Positions 56,193 to 64,000 of a DNA stretch of 64,000 bases are shown piece after piece (the first letter of the stretch is position 1; each line of letters opens with the position of its first letter). A model generated the notes under the pieces. It worked only from the letters and a program-made list of their open reading frames with translations, ran no database searches and was not told where the DNA came from. Origin of the DNA: CAWCTB01 sp963798275 (GTDB lineage Bacteria; Acidobacteriota; Terriglobia; Terriglobales; Acidobacteriaceae); assembly GCA_963798275.1 (NCBI GenBank), contig CAWCTB010000053.1:62001-126000 (forward strand), in the 5' to 3' direction. The position numbers and the translations under genes are program-made.

Positions 56193-57856
56193 TAGTACAT
56201 GCCGCCCATGCCGCCGCCGTGGCCGCCGCCCATGGGAGCTTCCTTCTTCTCCTCCGGGATCTCGCAGACCAGGGCTTCGGTGGTGAGCATCAACGAGGCG
56301 ATGGAGCCTGCGTTCTGCAGCGCAGTGCGAGTCACCTTGGTTGGGTCGATGACGCCGGCCTTGACCAGGTCTTCGAACTTGTTGGTCTGAGCGTTGTAGC
56401 CGAAGTTGTTTTCCTTCGACTCCTTAATGCGGCCCACCACGATGGCTCCCTCTTCGCCGGCGTTGCCGACGATCTGACGCAAGGGCTCTTCGAGAGCGCG
56501 GCGCACGATGTTCGCACCGATCTTCTCGTCGCCCTCCAGGTGCAGAGCTTCCACCGCATCCGCGGTGCGCAGCAGGGCCACGCCTCCGCCCGGAACGATG
56601 CCTTCTTCCACGGCAGCGCGGGTGGCGTGCATGGCGTCTTCGACGCGGGCTTTCTTTTCCTTCATTTCGGTTTCGGTGGCAGCACCGACCTTGATGACGG
56701 CAACGCCGCCGACCAGCTTGGCCAACCGCTCCTGCAATTTCTCGCGGTCGTAGTCGCTGGTGGTCTTTTCGACCTGGCTGCGGATTTCCTTCACCCGGCC
56801 TTCGATGTCGCCATGCTTGCCCTTACCTTCGACGATGGTGGTGTTGTCCTTGTCGATGGTGACCTTCTTGGCCTGGCCGAGATCGGCCATCTGGACGTTC
56901 TCCAGCTTGATGCCGAGGTCTTCGGTAACAGCCTTGCCGCCAGTCAGGATGGCGATGTCCTGCAACATGGCCTTGCGGCGATCGCCGAAGCCAGGAGCCT
57001 TCACGGCCGCCACATTCAGGGTGCCGCGCAGCTTGTTTACGACCAGAGTGGCGAGCGCTTCGCCTTCCACGTCTTCCGCGATGATGACCAGCGGACGGCC
57101 GCCCTTGGCGATCTGCTCGAGCAGCGGCAGCAGGTCCTTCATCGACGAAATCTTCTTCTCGTGGATCAGGATGTAAGCGTTCTCCAGAACGGCTTCCATG
57201 CGCTCGGGATCGGTGACGAAATAGGGAGACAGGTAGCCGCGGTCGAACTGCATGCCTTCCACGACTTCGAGCTGGGTCTCCATGGTCTTGGCTTCTTCCA
57301 CGGTGATGACGCCGTCTTTGCCGACCTTCTTCATGGCCTCGGCAATGATCTTGCCGATGGTCTCGTCGTTGTTGGCGGAGATGGTGCCGACCTGGGCAAT
57401 CATGTCGCCAGTGACCTTTTGCGACAGCTTGTCGAGGGCGCCGGGATTGCGGTTGCCGTCGTTGTCGAGGGTGCCGCAGATGGCGGTGACAGCCTTCTCG
57501 ATGCCGCGCTTCAGGGCCATGGGGTTGGCGCCGGCAGCAACTGTCTTAACGCCTTCGCGGTAGATGGCCTGTGCCAGAACGGTCGCGGTGGTGGTGCCGT
57601 CGCCAGCAACGTCGGAGGTCTTGGAGGCGACTTCGCGCACCATCTGCGCGCCCATGTTCTCGAGCGGGTCCTGGAGCTCGATTTCCTTGGCTACGGTGAC
57701 GCCGTCCTTGGTGATGAGCGGCGAACCGAACTTTTTCTCAATTACTACGTTGCGGCCCTTGGGGCCCAAGGTGACCTTTACCGCGTCAGCGAGAACGTTG
57801 ACGCCGCGCAGGATGGACTGCCGGGAGTCCTCACCATGCAGAATCTGTTTTGCCAT
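56192..57856 (-). CDS. groL: 60-kDa chaperonin GroEL
   Basis: 554 aa, complete. It assembles double heptameric rings that fold proteins with ATP and GroES in the cytoplasm. Hallmarks: AKQILHGEDSRQSILRGVNVLADAVKVTLGPKGRNVVIEKKFGSP, the ATP site ASKTSDVAGDGTTTATVLAQAI, KVGKDGVITVEE, apical-domain FDRGYLSPYFVTDPERM and VEEGIVPGGGVALLR, and a Gly-Met-rich C-terminal tail (MGGGHGGGMGGMY). ATG 57856 has AAGGAGAAT upstream. It lies 131 bases after groES; that gap contains hairpin repeats (GGGGCTAAAGCCCC). Expression is expected to follow the CIRCE-controlled groES promoter. Confidence 0.98.
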   Translation of the reverse strand: MAKQILHGEDSRQSILRGVNVLADAVKVTLGPKGRNVVIEKKFGSPLITKDGVTVAKEIELQDPLENMGAQMVREVASKTSDVAGDGTTTATVLAQAIYREGVKTVAAGANPMALKRGIEKAVTAICGTLDNDGNRNPGALDKLSQKVTGDMIAQVGTISANNDETIGKIIAEAMKKVGKDGVITVEEAKTMETQLEVVEGMQFDRGYLSPYFVTDPERMEAVLENAYILIHEKKISSMKDLLPLLEQIAKGGRPLVIIAEDVEGEALATLVVNKLRGTLNVAAVKAPGFGDRRKAMLQDIAILTGGKAVTEDLGIKLENVQMADLGQAKKVTIDKDNTTIVEGKGKHGDIEGRVKEIRSQVEKTTSDYDREKLQERLAKLVGGVAVIKVGAATETEMKEKKARVEDAMHATRAAVEEGIVPGGGVALLRTADAVEALHLEGDEKIGANIVRRALEEPLRQIVGNAGEEGAIVVGRIKESKENNFGYNAQTNKFEDLVKAGVIDPTKVTRTALQNAGSIASLMLTTEALVCEIPEEKKEAPMGGGHGGGMGGMY

Positions 57857-57987
57857 TGCTGAATTCTCCTTAGGGGCTAAAGCCCCACACTTGTTTGTTG
57901 GCTCTGTTCGGCACAGCTAAAGCCGTGTCTGTCAATAGCGAGCTACGAGTCAAATCAATACGAGATAGTTCCTGCCTGTGGGCAGAC

Positions 57988-58311
57988 CTACTTAGTGGCC
58001 AAGGCCGGCTTGCCAGCGCCTTCCAGGATGCCGAGGACTTCTTCCTCGCGCATGATCAGGAAGTCTTCGCCGTCAATCTTGATCTCGGTGCCAGCGTACT
58101 TGCCGAACAGAACGCGATCGCCCGCTTTGACGTCGAGGGGAAAGGTTTCACCCTTGTCGTTGGTCTTGCCTCTGCCTACGGAGAGAACTTCACCCTCCTG
58201 TGGCTTGTCCTTGGCGCTGTCGGGGATGATGATGCCTCCACGAGTCGTTTCCGCCTCTTCTACACGACGTACGACGATGCGGTCGTGCAGGGGAGTCAGC
58301 TTAGTAGCCAT
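57988..58311 (-). CDS. groS: 10-kDa co-chaperonin GroES
   Basis: 107 aa from ATG 58311 with AAGGAG 7-12 bases upstream. It caps GroEL and regulates its ATP cycle. Family features: LTPLHDRIVVRRVEEAETTRGGIIIPDSAKDKPQEGEVLSVG (the mobile loop is GGIIIP), FPLDVKAGDRVLFGKYAGTEIKIDGEDFLIMREEEVLGIL. The C-terminal extension (EGAGKPALATK) is slightly longer than in E. coli. First gene of the groESL operon; a CIRCE element and a sigma-70-like promoter lie upstream. Confidence 0.97.
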   Translation of the reverse strand: MATKLTPLHDRIVVRRVEEAETTRGGIIIPDSAKDKPQEGEVLSVGRGKTNDKGETFPLDVKAGDRVLFGKYAGTEIKIDGEDFLIMREEEVLGILEGAGKPALATK

Positions 58312-58465
58312 TCTGGAACTCCTTTCGATGAGTTGGTTTGAGTTGAATTGCGGTAAGCGATCGCCGCTCTGGGCGCGTCTGAGTTTGCGTTGGGGCGAAC
58401 GATGCTCATTGAACTTTGAACTTTGGGGTTTAAACCCGAGGTTGGAGGCCGGATGACCGGAGCTG

Positions 58466-58492
58466 TTAGCACTCACGTCCAACGAGTGCTAA
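58466..58492. promoter_or_regulatory. CIRCE operator (HrcA site)
   Basis: TTAGCACTC - 9 bases - GAGTGCTAA, a perfect match to the CIRCE consensus, about 155 bases upstream of groES. It is the binding site of the heat-shock repressor HrcA and lies just downstream of the -10 element. Confidence 0.96.
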
Positions 58493-58521
58493 TGATAGCG
58501 CGGGAGGTTCAGGCCTGTCAA
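58492..58521 (-). promoter_or_regulatory. groESL sigma-70-like promoter
   Basis: On the minus strand TTGACA (58516-58521) is followed after 18 bases by TATCAT (58492-58497). The -10 abuts CIRCE, which fits repression by HrcA. Confidence 0.8.
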
Positions 58522-59142
58522 GGGGAAGGTGAGTGGGATTCACTCACATTTCAACAAACTCCAAGCAACGTTAGCATAACTATTTGTATATCAGTATCTT
58601 ACAATAACTTTACCCCACATCTGACCGGTGCGTTGCCCGGTGGGAGATACAGTGAGCCGAAACGCGGATTGGGACGCGAGTGAAGCATCGAGGGGTCTGC
58701 GAACCAGCACGAACGCCGCAGTGCGATAGAGTCTGTGACGGAACTGCGCCGTTCGTCTGGAGTCTGTGTGGTAGCTGGTGCCGCCGCTCTTCACCTCACG
58801 AAGCATAATTGTTTCCGACCTTACTCAGCATTCCACCTTCGGCTGGGTGCCGGGGGGAGACGTTTTCCCCTTCGGGGTAGGGACTATTCTGGTTTGTAAC
58901 GCAGTTGCAAACCAACTCCGGTTTTCACACAGGCGCGATAGGCCAGACGCGTTCCGGCGGGGAGGCAAATTCGTGACTGGCGGGAAGGAGAACGAAAGAC
59001 AGGCACGTGCCGGTTGGCGCAATGACTCTCAGGTGGCGTTTTGACATGGCATGATCGAGGGGTGCTCGTGTACTATACTTTTGCTCGCGCTTTCCAACTG
59101 GTGAAACTGGCAGACTAACCAACCGCAATTCCAAGGTGTGAT
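58522..59142. other. Gene-free region between groES promoter and the M48 protease
   Basis: About 620 bases without a supportable gene. A TATACT-like element occurs at 59074-59079 and TTGACA at 59041, but their spacing (27 bases) is too long for one promoter. Confidence 0.45.
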
Positions 59143-60488
59143 GTGCAAGTGGTTGCGTGCAGCGCTCGTGCATTCCTCTCAGCGGTCTCTACCAAACCCG
59201 CTTCTCTCTTACTAGCTTGCGCCCTAATGTTGCCAACCCCGGCGGCGGCCCAGGCGGGTGCGAATCAGGCATCCGCGACGATTCCGGCTGAAGTCCACTT
59301 CCGCTGTCACGGTGGCTGAGGTCACATCGCTGCGCACGACGGCCGCGGTCCTCGAGCCTGCGGAAGTATTGCCTCCGGCGGGGACGGAAGCATCGGGAGA
59401 GAACAATTCGGGGCAGCTCCGAACTGCGGCGCAGGTGGAATCGGAGGGTGCTCGCCATGATGCGGAGGCGAGCCAGCAGGCGCTGCCAAAAAGCGGGAAC
59501 TCGCTGGCACCTGCCATCACTGTGGGTCAGATGCCACCCGAGCAGGCGAAAGTATGATGTGCGGCTGATTGGGCAGCGCAATGTTGGCAATGGCTTGAAT
59601 TTCTACTCGCTCGATCGCGAGATGGCGCTGGGCCGAGAGCTTTCGAAGGAGGTGGAAGCGACTTCGAAAGTGCTGCAGGATCCGGTGGTCAACGAGTATG
59701 TCAACCGCATCGGGCAAAACATCGTGCGCAATTCCGATGCGCGCGTTCCGTTCACCATCAAGGTGCTGGACAACGACGAGGTGAACGCGTTTGCGCTGCC
59801 CGGCGGGTTCTTCTACGTCGATACCGGCTTGATCCTGGCAGCCGACAACGAGGCTGAACTGGCCGGGGTGATGGCGCATGAGATCGCCCACGTGGCCGCC
59901 CGTCACGCGACCAAGAACATGACGAAGTCACAAATCTGGAACATGGCCTCGATCCCGCTCATGTTTATCGGCGGGCCGGCCGGGTACGCCATCGCCGAGA
60001 TTGCCAGCATCGCCGTGCCCATGAGCTTCCTGAAGTTCTCGCGCGATGCCGAGCGCGAAGCGGATGTGCTGGGCCTGGAGTACGACTACGCGACGGGATA
60101 TGATCCGCAGGCATTCGTGCAGTTCTTCGAGAAGTTGAAGGTGGACGAGAAGACCAAGCACCGCAAGCTGGCCAATCTGTTTTCCACGCATCCCATGAAC
60201 AGCGACCGCATCGAAGCGGCGCAGGACGAGATTCGCAAGTATCTGCCTGACCGCGACAGCTACGTTGTCGACACCAGCGAGTTTTACGCAGTGAAGCAAC
60301 GTCTGCTGGCCACGGAGGGAAACCAGCTCAACCTGAGGTCTCCCAATCGGCCGGTGCTGCTGAAGCGGACCGGCAACTCGACCGATGCCGACAGTGACGC
60401 CACCAGCGGTACCCCCTCGCCATCTCAGCCAGAGCAGAAAGATGACGGCCATCCGACGTTGAAGCGGACGAACGCACCTTCGGATTGA
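59143..60488 (+). CDS. M48-family periplasmic metalloprotease (frameshifted)
   Basis: Start GTG 59143, or the ATG two bases earlier in another frame. It has a signal peptide (KPASLLLACALMLPTPAAAQ), a linker and, in the third frame, the M48 domain: GLNFYSLDREMALGRELSKEVE, NAFALPGGFFYVDTGLI, the zinc motif MAHEIAHVAARHA (HEIAH at 59877-59891), SFLKFSRDAEREADVLGLEY with the third zinc ligand Glu, and FSTHPMNSDRIEAA. Two extra bases near 59290 (GCTGAAGTCC) and 59552 (GCGAAAGTAT) must be removed; the corrected length is 447 aa. Relatives (BepA/LoiP type) act in outer-membrane protein quality control. A Ser/Pro/Gln-rich C-terminus follows the catalytic domain. Confidence 0.85.
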
Positions 60489-60603
60489 GTCGTCGTGGGA
60501 CGGAATGGGGGAAACCCAGGTTGATCCAGGCCCCGCGCGCTGGAAGCGGTCGCGTCTCATAAATGATGTACGAGAAGGGACTCGATTTCCCCTCAGGGGC
60601 TAA
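60489..60603. other. Short intergenic sequence
   Basis: Nothing recognisable. Confidence 0.35.
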
Positions 60604-60744
60604 ACAGGCTGCGGAAAAAAGCGGAAGAACAGATCCCACGCGGACTGAAGTCCGCGTGGGATGACAAAAATAAGGACCTTATACGGCACACTGAAGGTGT
60701 GCCCTTTCAAAACGTGGCAAGAGCCGGGTTTTTCCGCAGCCTGT
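60604..60744. repeat. MITE family B copy
   Basis: 141 bp; perfect 16-bp inverted ends (ACAGGCTGCGGAAAAA at 60604-60619, TTTTTCCGCAGCCTGT at 60729-60744) and an inner CCCACGCGGACTGAAGTCCGCGTGGG hairpin. Same family as 55807-55946. Confidence 0.8.
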
Positions 60745-61064
60745 AAAGCCCAATGCCTACGATGCCTGCCTCCGCCGGTGATCTTTTCGCGGTATTCGTA
60801 CCAGCACTTGAGTTGACCGGAGAGGCCGACGCGCGTGCCCGAGGCGCCGACGTTGAGGGTGCGCATGTCCGCCGCGCGGCGAAGCAATTGCAGGAACAAT
60901 CGGTACTTCTTCTCGCGCGAGCGGCAGTGCAGGTGCTGGAAGAGCCGGTTCCTAGGGGCAGGGTTATTTAGGCGAAGGTGCGGCTACCGCCGGGTGCGAA
61001 AATTCGCTGCGCAGAAATGCGACAGGTTTGCCGGGACAAGCCACGCTGCCTACAATAAGGCGGT
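60745..61064. other. Gene-free region with a coding-like fragment
   Basis: On the minus strand 60755-60955 reads RLFLQLLRRAADMRTLNVGAS and LSGQLKCWYEYREKITGGG without a start or stop context. It looks like a piece of a lost gene, but the family is not recognised. Confidence 0.4.
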
Positions 61065-61517
61065 ATGAAAATATCTGGTGTGGCGCTTGCTACGTTGTGG
61101 GTTTTGCTGCTCACCTGCGTTGCCGTGGCCGACGACAAGAAACAGGCTGATGGCCTGTCGAGCCTGACGTTCACCGTGCTGAAGGACGACAACGGCAAGC
61201 CGGTGCGTAATGCGTCGGTGATCCTGCATCAGGTGGGGAAGAATGGCAAACAGTCGCGCGGCGGGTATCAGTTGAAGACCGACGCGGAAGGGAAGACTTC
61301 AAGCGATGGAGTGCCTTACGGGATGTTGCGGATTCAGGTGATTGCGCCGGGGTTCCAGACGTTCGGCAACGACTACGACGTCAACCAAACTACGATGGAC
61401 ATCGAGATCCGATTGAAGCGTCCACAGGATCAGTTCACCATCTACACGAAACCGGGCGAGAAACAGCCCGACAATAAGCCTCAGCCGCCGGACAGCTCGC
61501 AACCCAAGCCGCAGTAG
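61065..61517 (+). CDS. Exported carboxypeptidase-regulatory-like domain protein
   Basis: 150 aa, signal peptide MKISGVALATLWVLLLTCVAVA. The mature protein is one CarboxypepD_reg-like beta-sandwich (LTFTVLKDDNGKPVRNASVILHQVG, YQLKTDAEGKTSSDGVPYGMLRIQVIAPGFQTFGNDYDV) with a Pro/Gln-rich C-terminal tail (EKQPDNKPQPPDSSQPKPQ). Such single domains in acidobacteria are often secreted or surface-exposed; the domain is the same type that opens TonB receptors. No enzymatic role is expected. Converges with the ABC-2 permease gene downstream. Confidence 0.75.
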   Translation: MKISGVALATLWVLLLTCVAVADDKKQADGLSSLTFTVLKDDNGKPVRNASVILHQVGKNGKQSRGGYQLKTDAEGKTSSDGVPYGMLRIQVIAPGFQTFGNDYDVNQTTMDIEIRLKRPQDQFTIYTKPGEKQPDNKPQPPDSSQPKPQ

Positions 61518-61537
61518 AAGCGCGGTTGGCGGTTGGC

Positions 61538-62291
61538 TCACTCGATCGTTCCATTCAGCTTGCGATTGGCCAGCCAAAACGTCACCACCACGAATAGAAG
61601 GAATGCCCCGGCTTCGTAAACGACGGCGCGGCCTACCGCAGGCGCGTAGGTGTAGTAGCGCAGCAGGTCGGTCTGCCAGGTGACGGGATTGGCCCAGGCC
61701 AGCCAGCGCACCGCGACGGGCAGTTGTTGCGTGGGATAGAACAGGTTGCTGATGAACATCAGGGTGAGGTACAGGGCCGAAGTCGTGGTGTGATATGCGT
61801 TGAATCCGCGCAGGTTCAGTGCCAGCCACGTGAACAGGAAGTACCATCCCGCAGTGCCCACCACCGACCATAAAGCGACGGGCAGCCACGCCGAAGCGGG
61901 CATGGGGATTTTCAGCACAGCCATGCCGGCAACCACGCAGATCAGTGTGCCCACGACGGCGAAGGCAGCATTGAACAGCAGCTTGCCGAGCAGCATTTCC
62001 CAGCGGGCGAACGGATAGGTCAGCATCTCGTGGAAGATGCCGGACTGCAAGGTCTTCGAAAAAGGCATACGACGAGTTGAAGACGATGCCGAAGCTGACC
62101 ATGGAGAGCACACCGCCGAGAAAGAAGCGCGGGTAATCGAGGCCGCTGGCGGCGCCTCCCATCCAGCGCTCCAGGCTGGAGCCGAAGACCAGCAGGTAAA
62201 CCACCGGCACCAGGACATCCCACAGTGGCAGCACCGGGTTGGAGAGCCGTATGCGGAAATCGCGGAACGCAATCGCCAACACGTAGCGCAT
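61538..62291 (-). CDS. ABC-2 type transporter permease (one frameshift)
   Basis: Six hydrophobic helices: the N-terminus MRYVLAIAFRDFRIRLSNPVLPLWDVLVPVVYLLVFGSSL, then FFLGGVLSMVSFGIVFNSSYAFFEDL, YPFARWEMLLGKLLFNAAFAVVGTLICVVAGMA, SAWLPVALWSVVGTAGWYFLFTWLAL, LYLTLMFISNLFYPTQQLPVAVRWLAWANPVTWQTDLLRYY and AVVYEAGAFLLFVVVTFWLANRKL. This is the ABC2_membrane layout (exporters of drugs, lipids or polysaccharides). One extra T near 62053 (GACCTTGCAG) must be removed; the corrected length is 250 aa. Its ATG overlaps the stop of the ATPase gene (TGATG), so it pairs with that ATPase. Substrate unknown. Confidence 0.85.
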
Positions 62292-63243
62292 CAGCCGGTA
62301 TGCGCCTCTGCCGCAGGGTCGCCGTAGAGGTCGAAAAAGATCTCTTCCAGATCGGCGGCGCGTATCTCAAGATGCGCCAGGGGATGCCGCTCCGAGATTC
62401 GCGCCATCTCGCGGATCCACTGGTCCTCGCTGCCGTCGACGACTAAGTTCGTACTCTCCGCCGGCCTCTTTCAGCTGACGCGGGGAGAGAGTGCGCAGCG
62501 ATGCGATGGCCTCGGTGCTGTTGTTCTGGAAGCGGACGAACAGGCGAAACGCCTTGTGGGCACGTTGGCGAAGCTCAGTCATGCTTCCGGCGGCAAGCAC
62601 CTTGCCATGGTTCATCAGCACCATGCGGTCGCACAGCGATTCGGCCTCGTCCAGCAGTTGGGTGGTGAGCAGACACGGTGCGGCCGCCGGCGGCCTGCTC
62701 GCGGATAAGTTCGAGGACGCGGCGCTTGATCAGCGGGTCCATGCCGGTGGTGGCCTCGTCGAGGAAGAGGACCGGGGTGTCAACCATGAGCGCCTTGGCG
62801 AGCTGCAGGCGGCGCTTGTATCCGCCGGAGAGCGTTTGCGCGCGCGATTGCAAATGTTCGCCCAGGTCGAGGGAATCGACAACGCGTTTCACCCGCTGGC
62901 GCGTCTCGACGCGCGAGTAGCCGTGCAGATAGCCGTAGAGCAGAAGGTTGTCTTCGGTGGAGAGCAGGGTTTCGACGGCGTTTTCCTGCAGCACGGCGGT
63001 GATGCAGCGGCGCACGGCGAGAGGCTGCGCGCTGACATCGTGTCCGGCGACAAAAGCGCGGCCCGAGGTGGGCCGCAGGATCGTGGTCAAGATGCGGACT
63101 GTAGTGGTCTTGCCCGCGCCGTTGGGGCCGAGCAAGCCGAAGATCTCCCCGGGCTGGACCACGAAGTCAATGCCATCGACAGCAGTTTTGCCCTTGCGGT
63201 ACACCTGCCGCAGGTTTTCTACACGGATAGCGTTCTCCGGCAT
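62291..63243 (-). CDS. ABC exporter ATPase, DrrA/CcmA-like (frameshifted)
   Basis: Start ATG 63243 (MPENAIRVENLRQVYRKGKTAV). Walker A is FGLLGPNGAGKTTTVRILTT; the Q-loop region is ITAVLQENAVE; the signature is TLSGGYKRRLQLAKALM; Walker B is VLFLDEATTGMDP. The C-terminal part (LLTTQLLDEAESLCDRM, NHGKVLAAGSMTELRQRAHKAF) and the DrrA-like tail (ISERHPLAHLEIRAADLEEIFFDLYG) are read in other frames. Two extra bases, near 62672 (GTGTCTGCTC) and 62449 (TACGAACTTA), must be removed to give 316 aa. It energises the ABC-2 permease encoded directly downstream with overlapping stop and start. Confidence 0.88.
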
Positions 63244-63385
63244 CGGACGATCATAATGCACCGTGGCGGCAGTAGAGCGGGACTTGAACAAGCGGCCGGT
63301 CCGGGTCGAGGCGTGGCTTCAGTCAATCCCGCGCGAACCGTCGACTGGCAGGCAACGGCCGCGCGGGTGGGAGGCAGGCTAAGGA

Positions 63386-64000
63386 CTAAGACTGCTTTTC
63401 CGCGATCCAGCGGCTGGTGCTGTCGTGCAGCTTGTCGCTGACCTCGAAGGTCAACGTTTTGCCGTCCGCCGCGGCGGTAATGCGGGTCACGCTGATGACC
63501 TTGCCGTCGCGCTTGTCGGTCTCTTCGATCGTGTGATCGTTAATGCGCTTGAGCGAGACGCTAGTCGTGCCCGGGTCGCCTTTGTAGGGCGCATCGCTGC
63601 CGTCGAGCTTCGCAGTATAAGACTGTCCCGTGGGCGTACTCATGCTGAGCTCGTCGCCGTTGGACTTGTAGGTGATCAGCAGGCCGTTCTCGCCAACGTC
63701 CTCGATTTTCTCGGCACGCCACGATCCGGAAATCGCGTTCGATCCGGCAGGCCCCTTGGCGACCCGCTTCATCACGGTCTTTCCCGTGACCGGGCCGCCC
63801 TCCTGCGGGGTGTTGTCAGTCCATTCGACAGTCATGGTGCTACCGTCGGACGAGACCATGTCCTTTTCCGACCCCGTAACTTTGCCGGCTTTCTTCGTCG
63901 TTCTCTCGACGTTATGATCGTCAATCACCTTGATGGCCATAGTGTCGAAATAGGGATGCCCGGAGACACTCTGGTCGGCGCCATCGGCTTTGATTTCGAT
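63386..64000 (-). CDS. Hypothetical protein, 5' end outside the window
   Basis: The C-terminal 204 codons of a gene that starts beyond the window edge. The frame is open from 64000 (IEIKADGADQSVSGHPYFDT...) through an internal Met at 63940. It is beta-rich and made of repeating units: KVIDDHNVERTTKKAGKVTGSEKDMVSSDG, TVEWTDNTPQEGGPVTGKTVMKRVAKG and RINDHTIEETDKRDGKVISVTRITAAADGKTLTFEV, like a lipocalin-type or repeated-strand secreted protein. Family not recognised. No export signal is in view because the N-terminus is missing. Confidence 0.65.
   Translation of the reverse strand: MEIKADGADQSVSGHPYFDTMAIKVIDDHNVERTTKKAGKVTGSEKDMVSSDGSTMTVEWTDNTPQEGGPVTGKTVMKRVAKGPAGSNAISGSWRAEKIEDVGENGLLITYKSNGDELSMSTPTGQSYTAKLDGSDAPYKGDPGTTSVSLKRINDHTIEETDKRDGKVISVTRITAAADGKTLTFEVSDKLHDSTSRWIAEKQS

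Noticed and set aside
56219..57862. 547-codon open frame antisense to groEL, plus-strand
   Set aside because: It is the antisense shadow of a highly conserved, GC-biased groEL gene, with no ribosome site or recognisable domain.
1..64000. tRNA or rRNA genes
   Set aside because: No TPsiC-like GGTTCGANTCC with a cloverleaf context, and no rRNA core motifs were found on reading.

Overview
This 64 kb, high-GC window looks like part of an Acidobacteriota (Terriglobia/Koribacter-like) chromosome. That placement is an inference from gene families typical of the phylum: a duplicated-permease ABC protein (ADOP type), secreted proteins with an LPDAPS segment, a carboxypeptidase-regulatory-domain TonB receptor, VCBS/ASPIC-UnbV proteins, a DNA-binding-domain/TPR regulator and a small HC..CGSPAL..C..H protein. 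Intergenic DNA is full of short GC-rich hairpins, miniature inverted-repeat elements and 7-bp tandem repeats. I saw no rRNA, tRNA or CRISPR array.

Layout. 1-8,004 (minus strand): a tightly packed seven-gene run, aroF first, then a PD40/CxxCH protein, a VCBS/ASPIC protein, a YVTN-propeller/di-haem peroxidase, a secreted propeller, a RidA protein and an ABC-type substrate-binding protein cut by the window edge. 8.5-14.7 kb: VKOR, a Cys/His-rich exported protein, a TonB receptor and an ADOP permease. 14.7-17.4 kb: a nickel/cobalt ECF transporter (CbiO with a His-rich tail, fused CbiM-CbiQ). 17.5-21.2 kb: tryptophanase, MddA-like methanethiol methyltransferase, DUF4395 and a PPOX-fold protein. 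21.3-25 kb: a DNA-binding/alpha-beta hydrolase fusion, an IS5 remnant, repeats and a zinc-finger-like protein. 25.4-28.4 kb: alcohol dehydrogenase and dxs. 28.8-36.3 kb: a tripartite RND efflux locus (TolC, adaptor, permease) and a secreted protein. 36.5-40 kb: LPDAPS protein, CsoR/RcnR-type regulator with its operator, a receiver-domain protein. 40.6-46.8 kb: UDP-glucose dehydrogenase, two linked unknown genes, a secreted protein and a TIM-barrel-like membrane protein. 47.5-54.5 kb: an accessory stretch with a complete IS5/IS1182-like element, an ISL3 remnant that truncated a DUF642-like gene, a DNA-binding/TPR regulator and an IS110 element. 55-64 kb: a Cys-rich Stig1-like protein, groESL under CIRCE control, an M48 protease, a secreted carboxypeptidase-like-fold protein and an ABC-2 exporter.

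Sequence quality matters here. Fourteen genes need single-base corrections (32 in all, 27 of them removal of one extra base) to become open, and every corrected length is a multiple of three with conserved protein on both sides of each shift. This points to insertion-biased read error more than to real decay, so these genes are listed as CDS over their full span.

The observations I consider most novel are the seven-gene periplasmic propeller/haem operon, the heptanucleotide repeat arrays that hug gene ends, and two small Cys-rich ORFs sharing an ungapped N-terminal leader.
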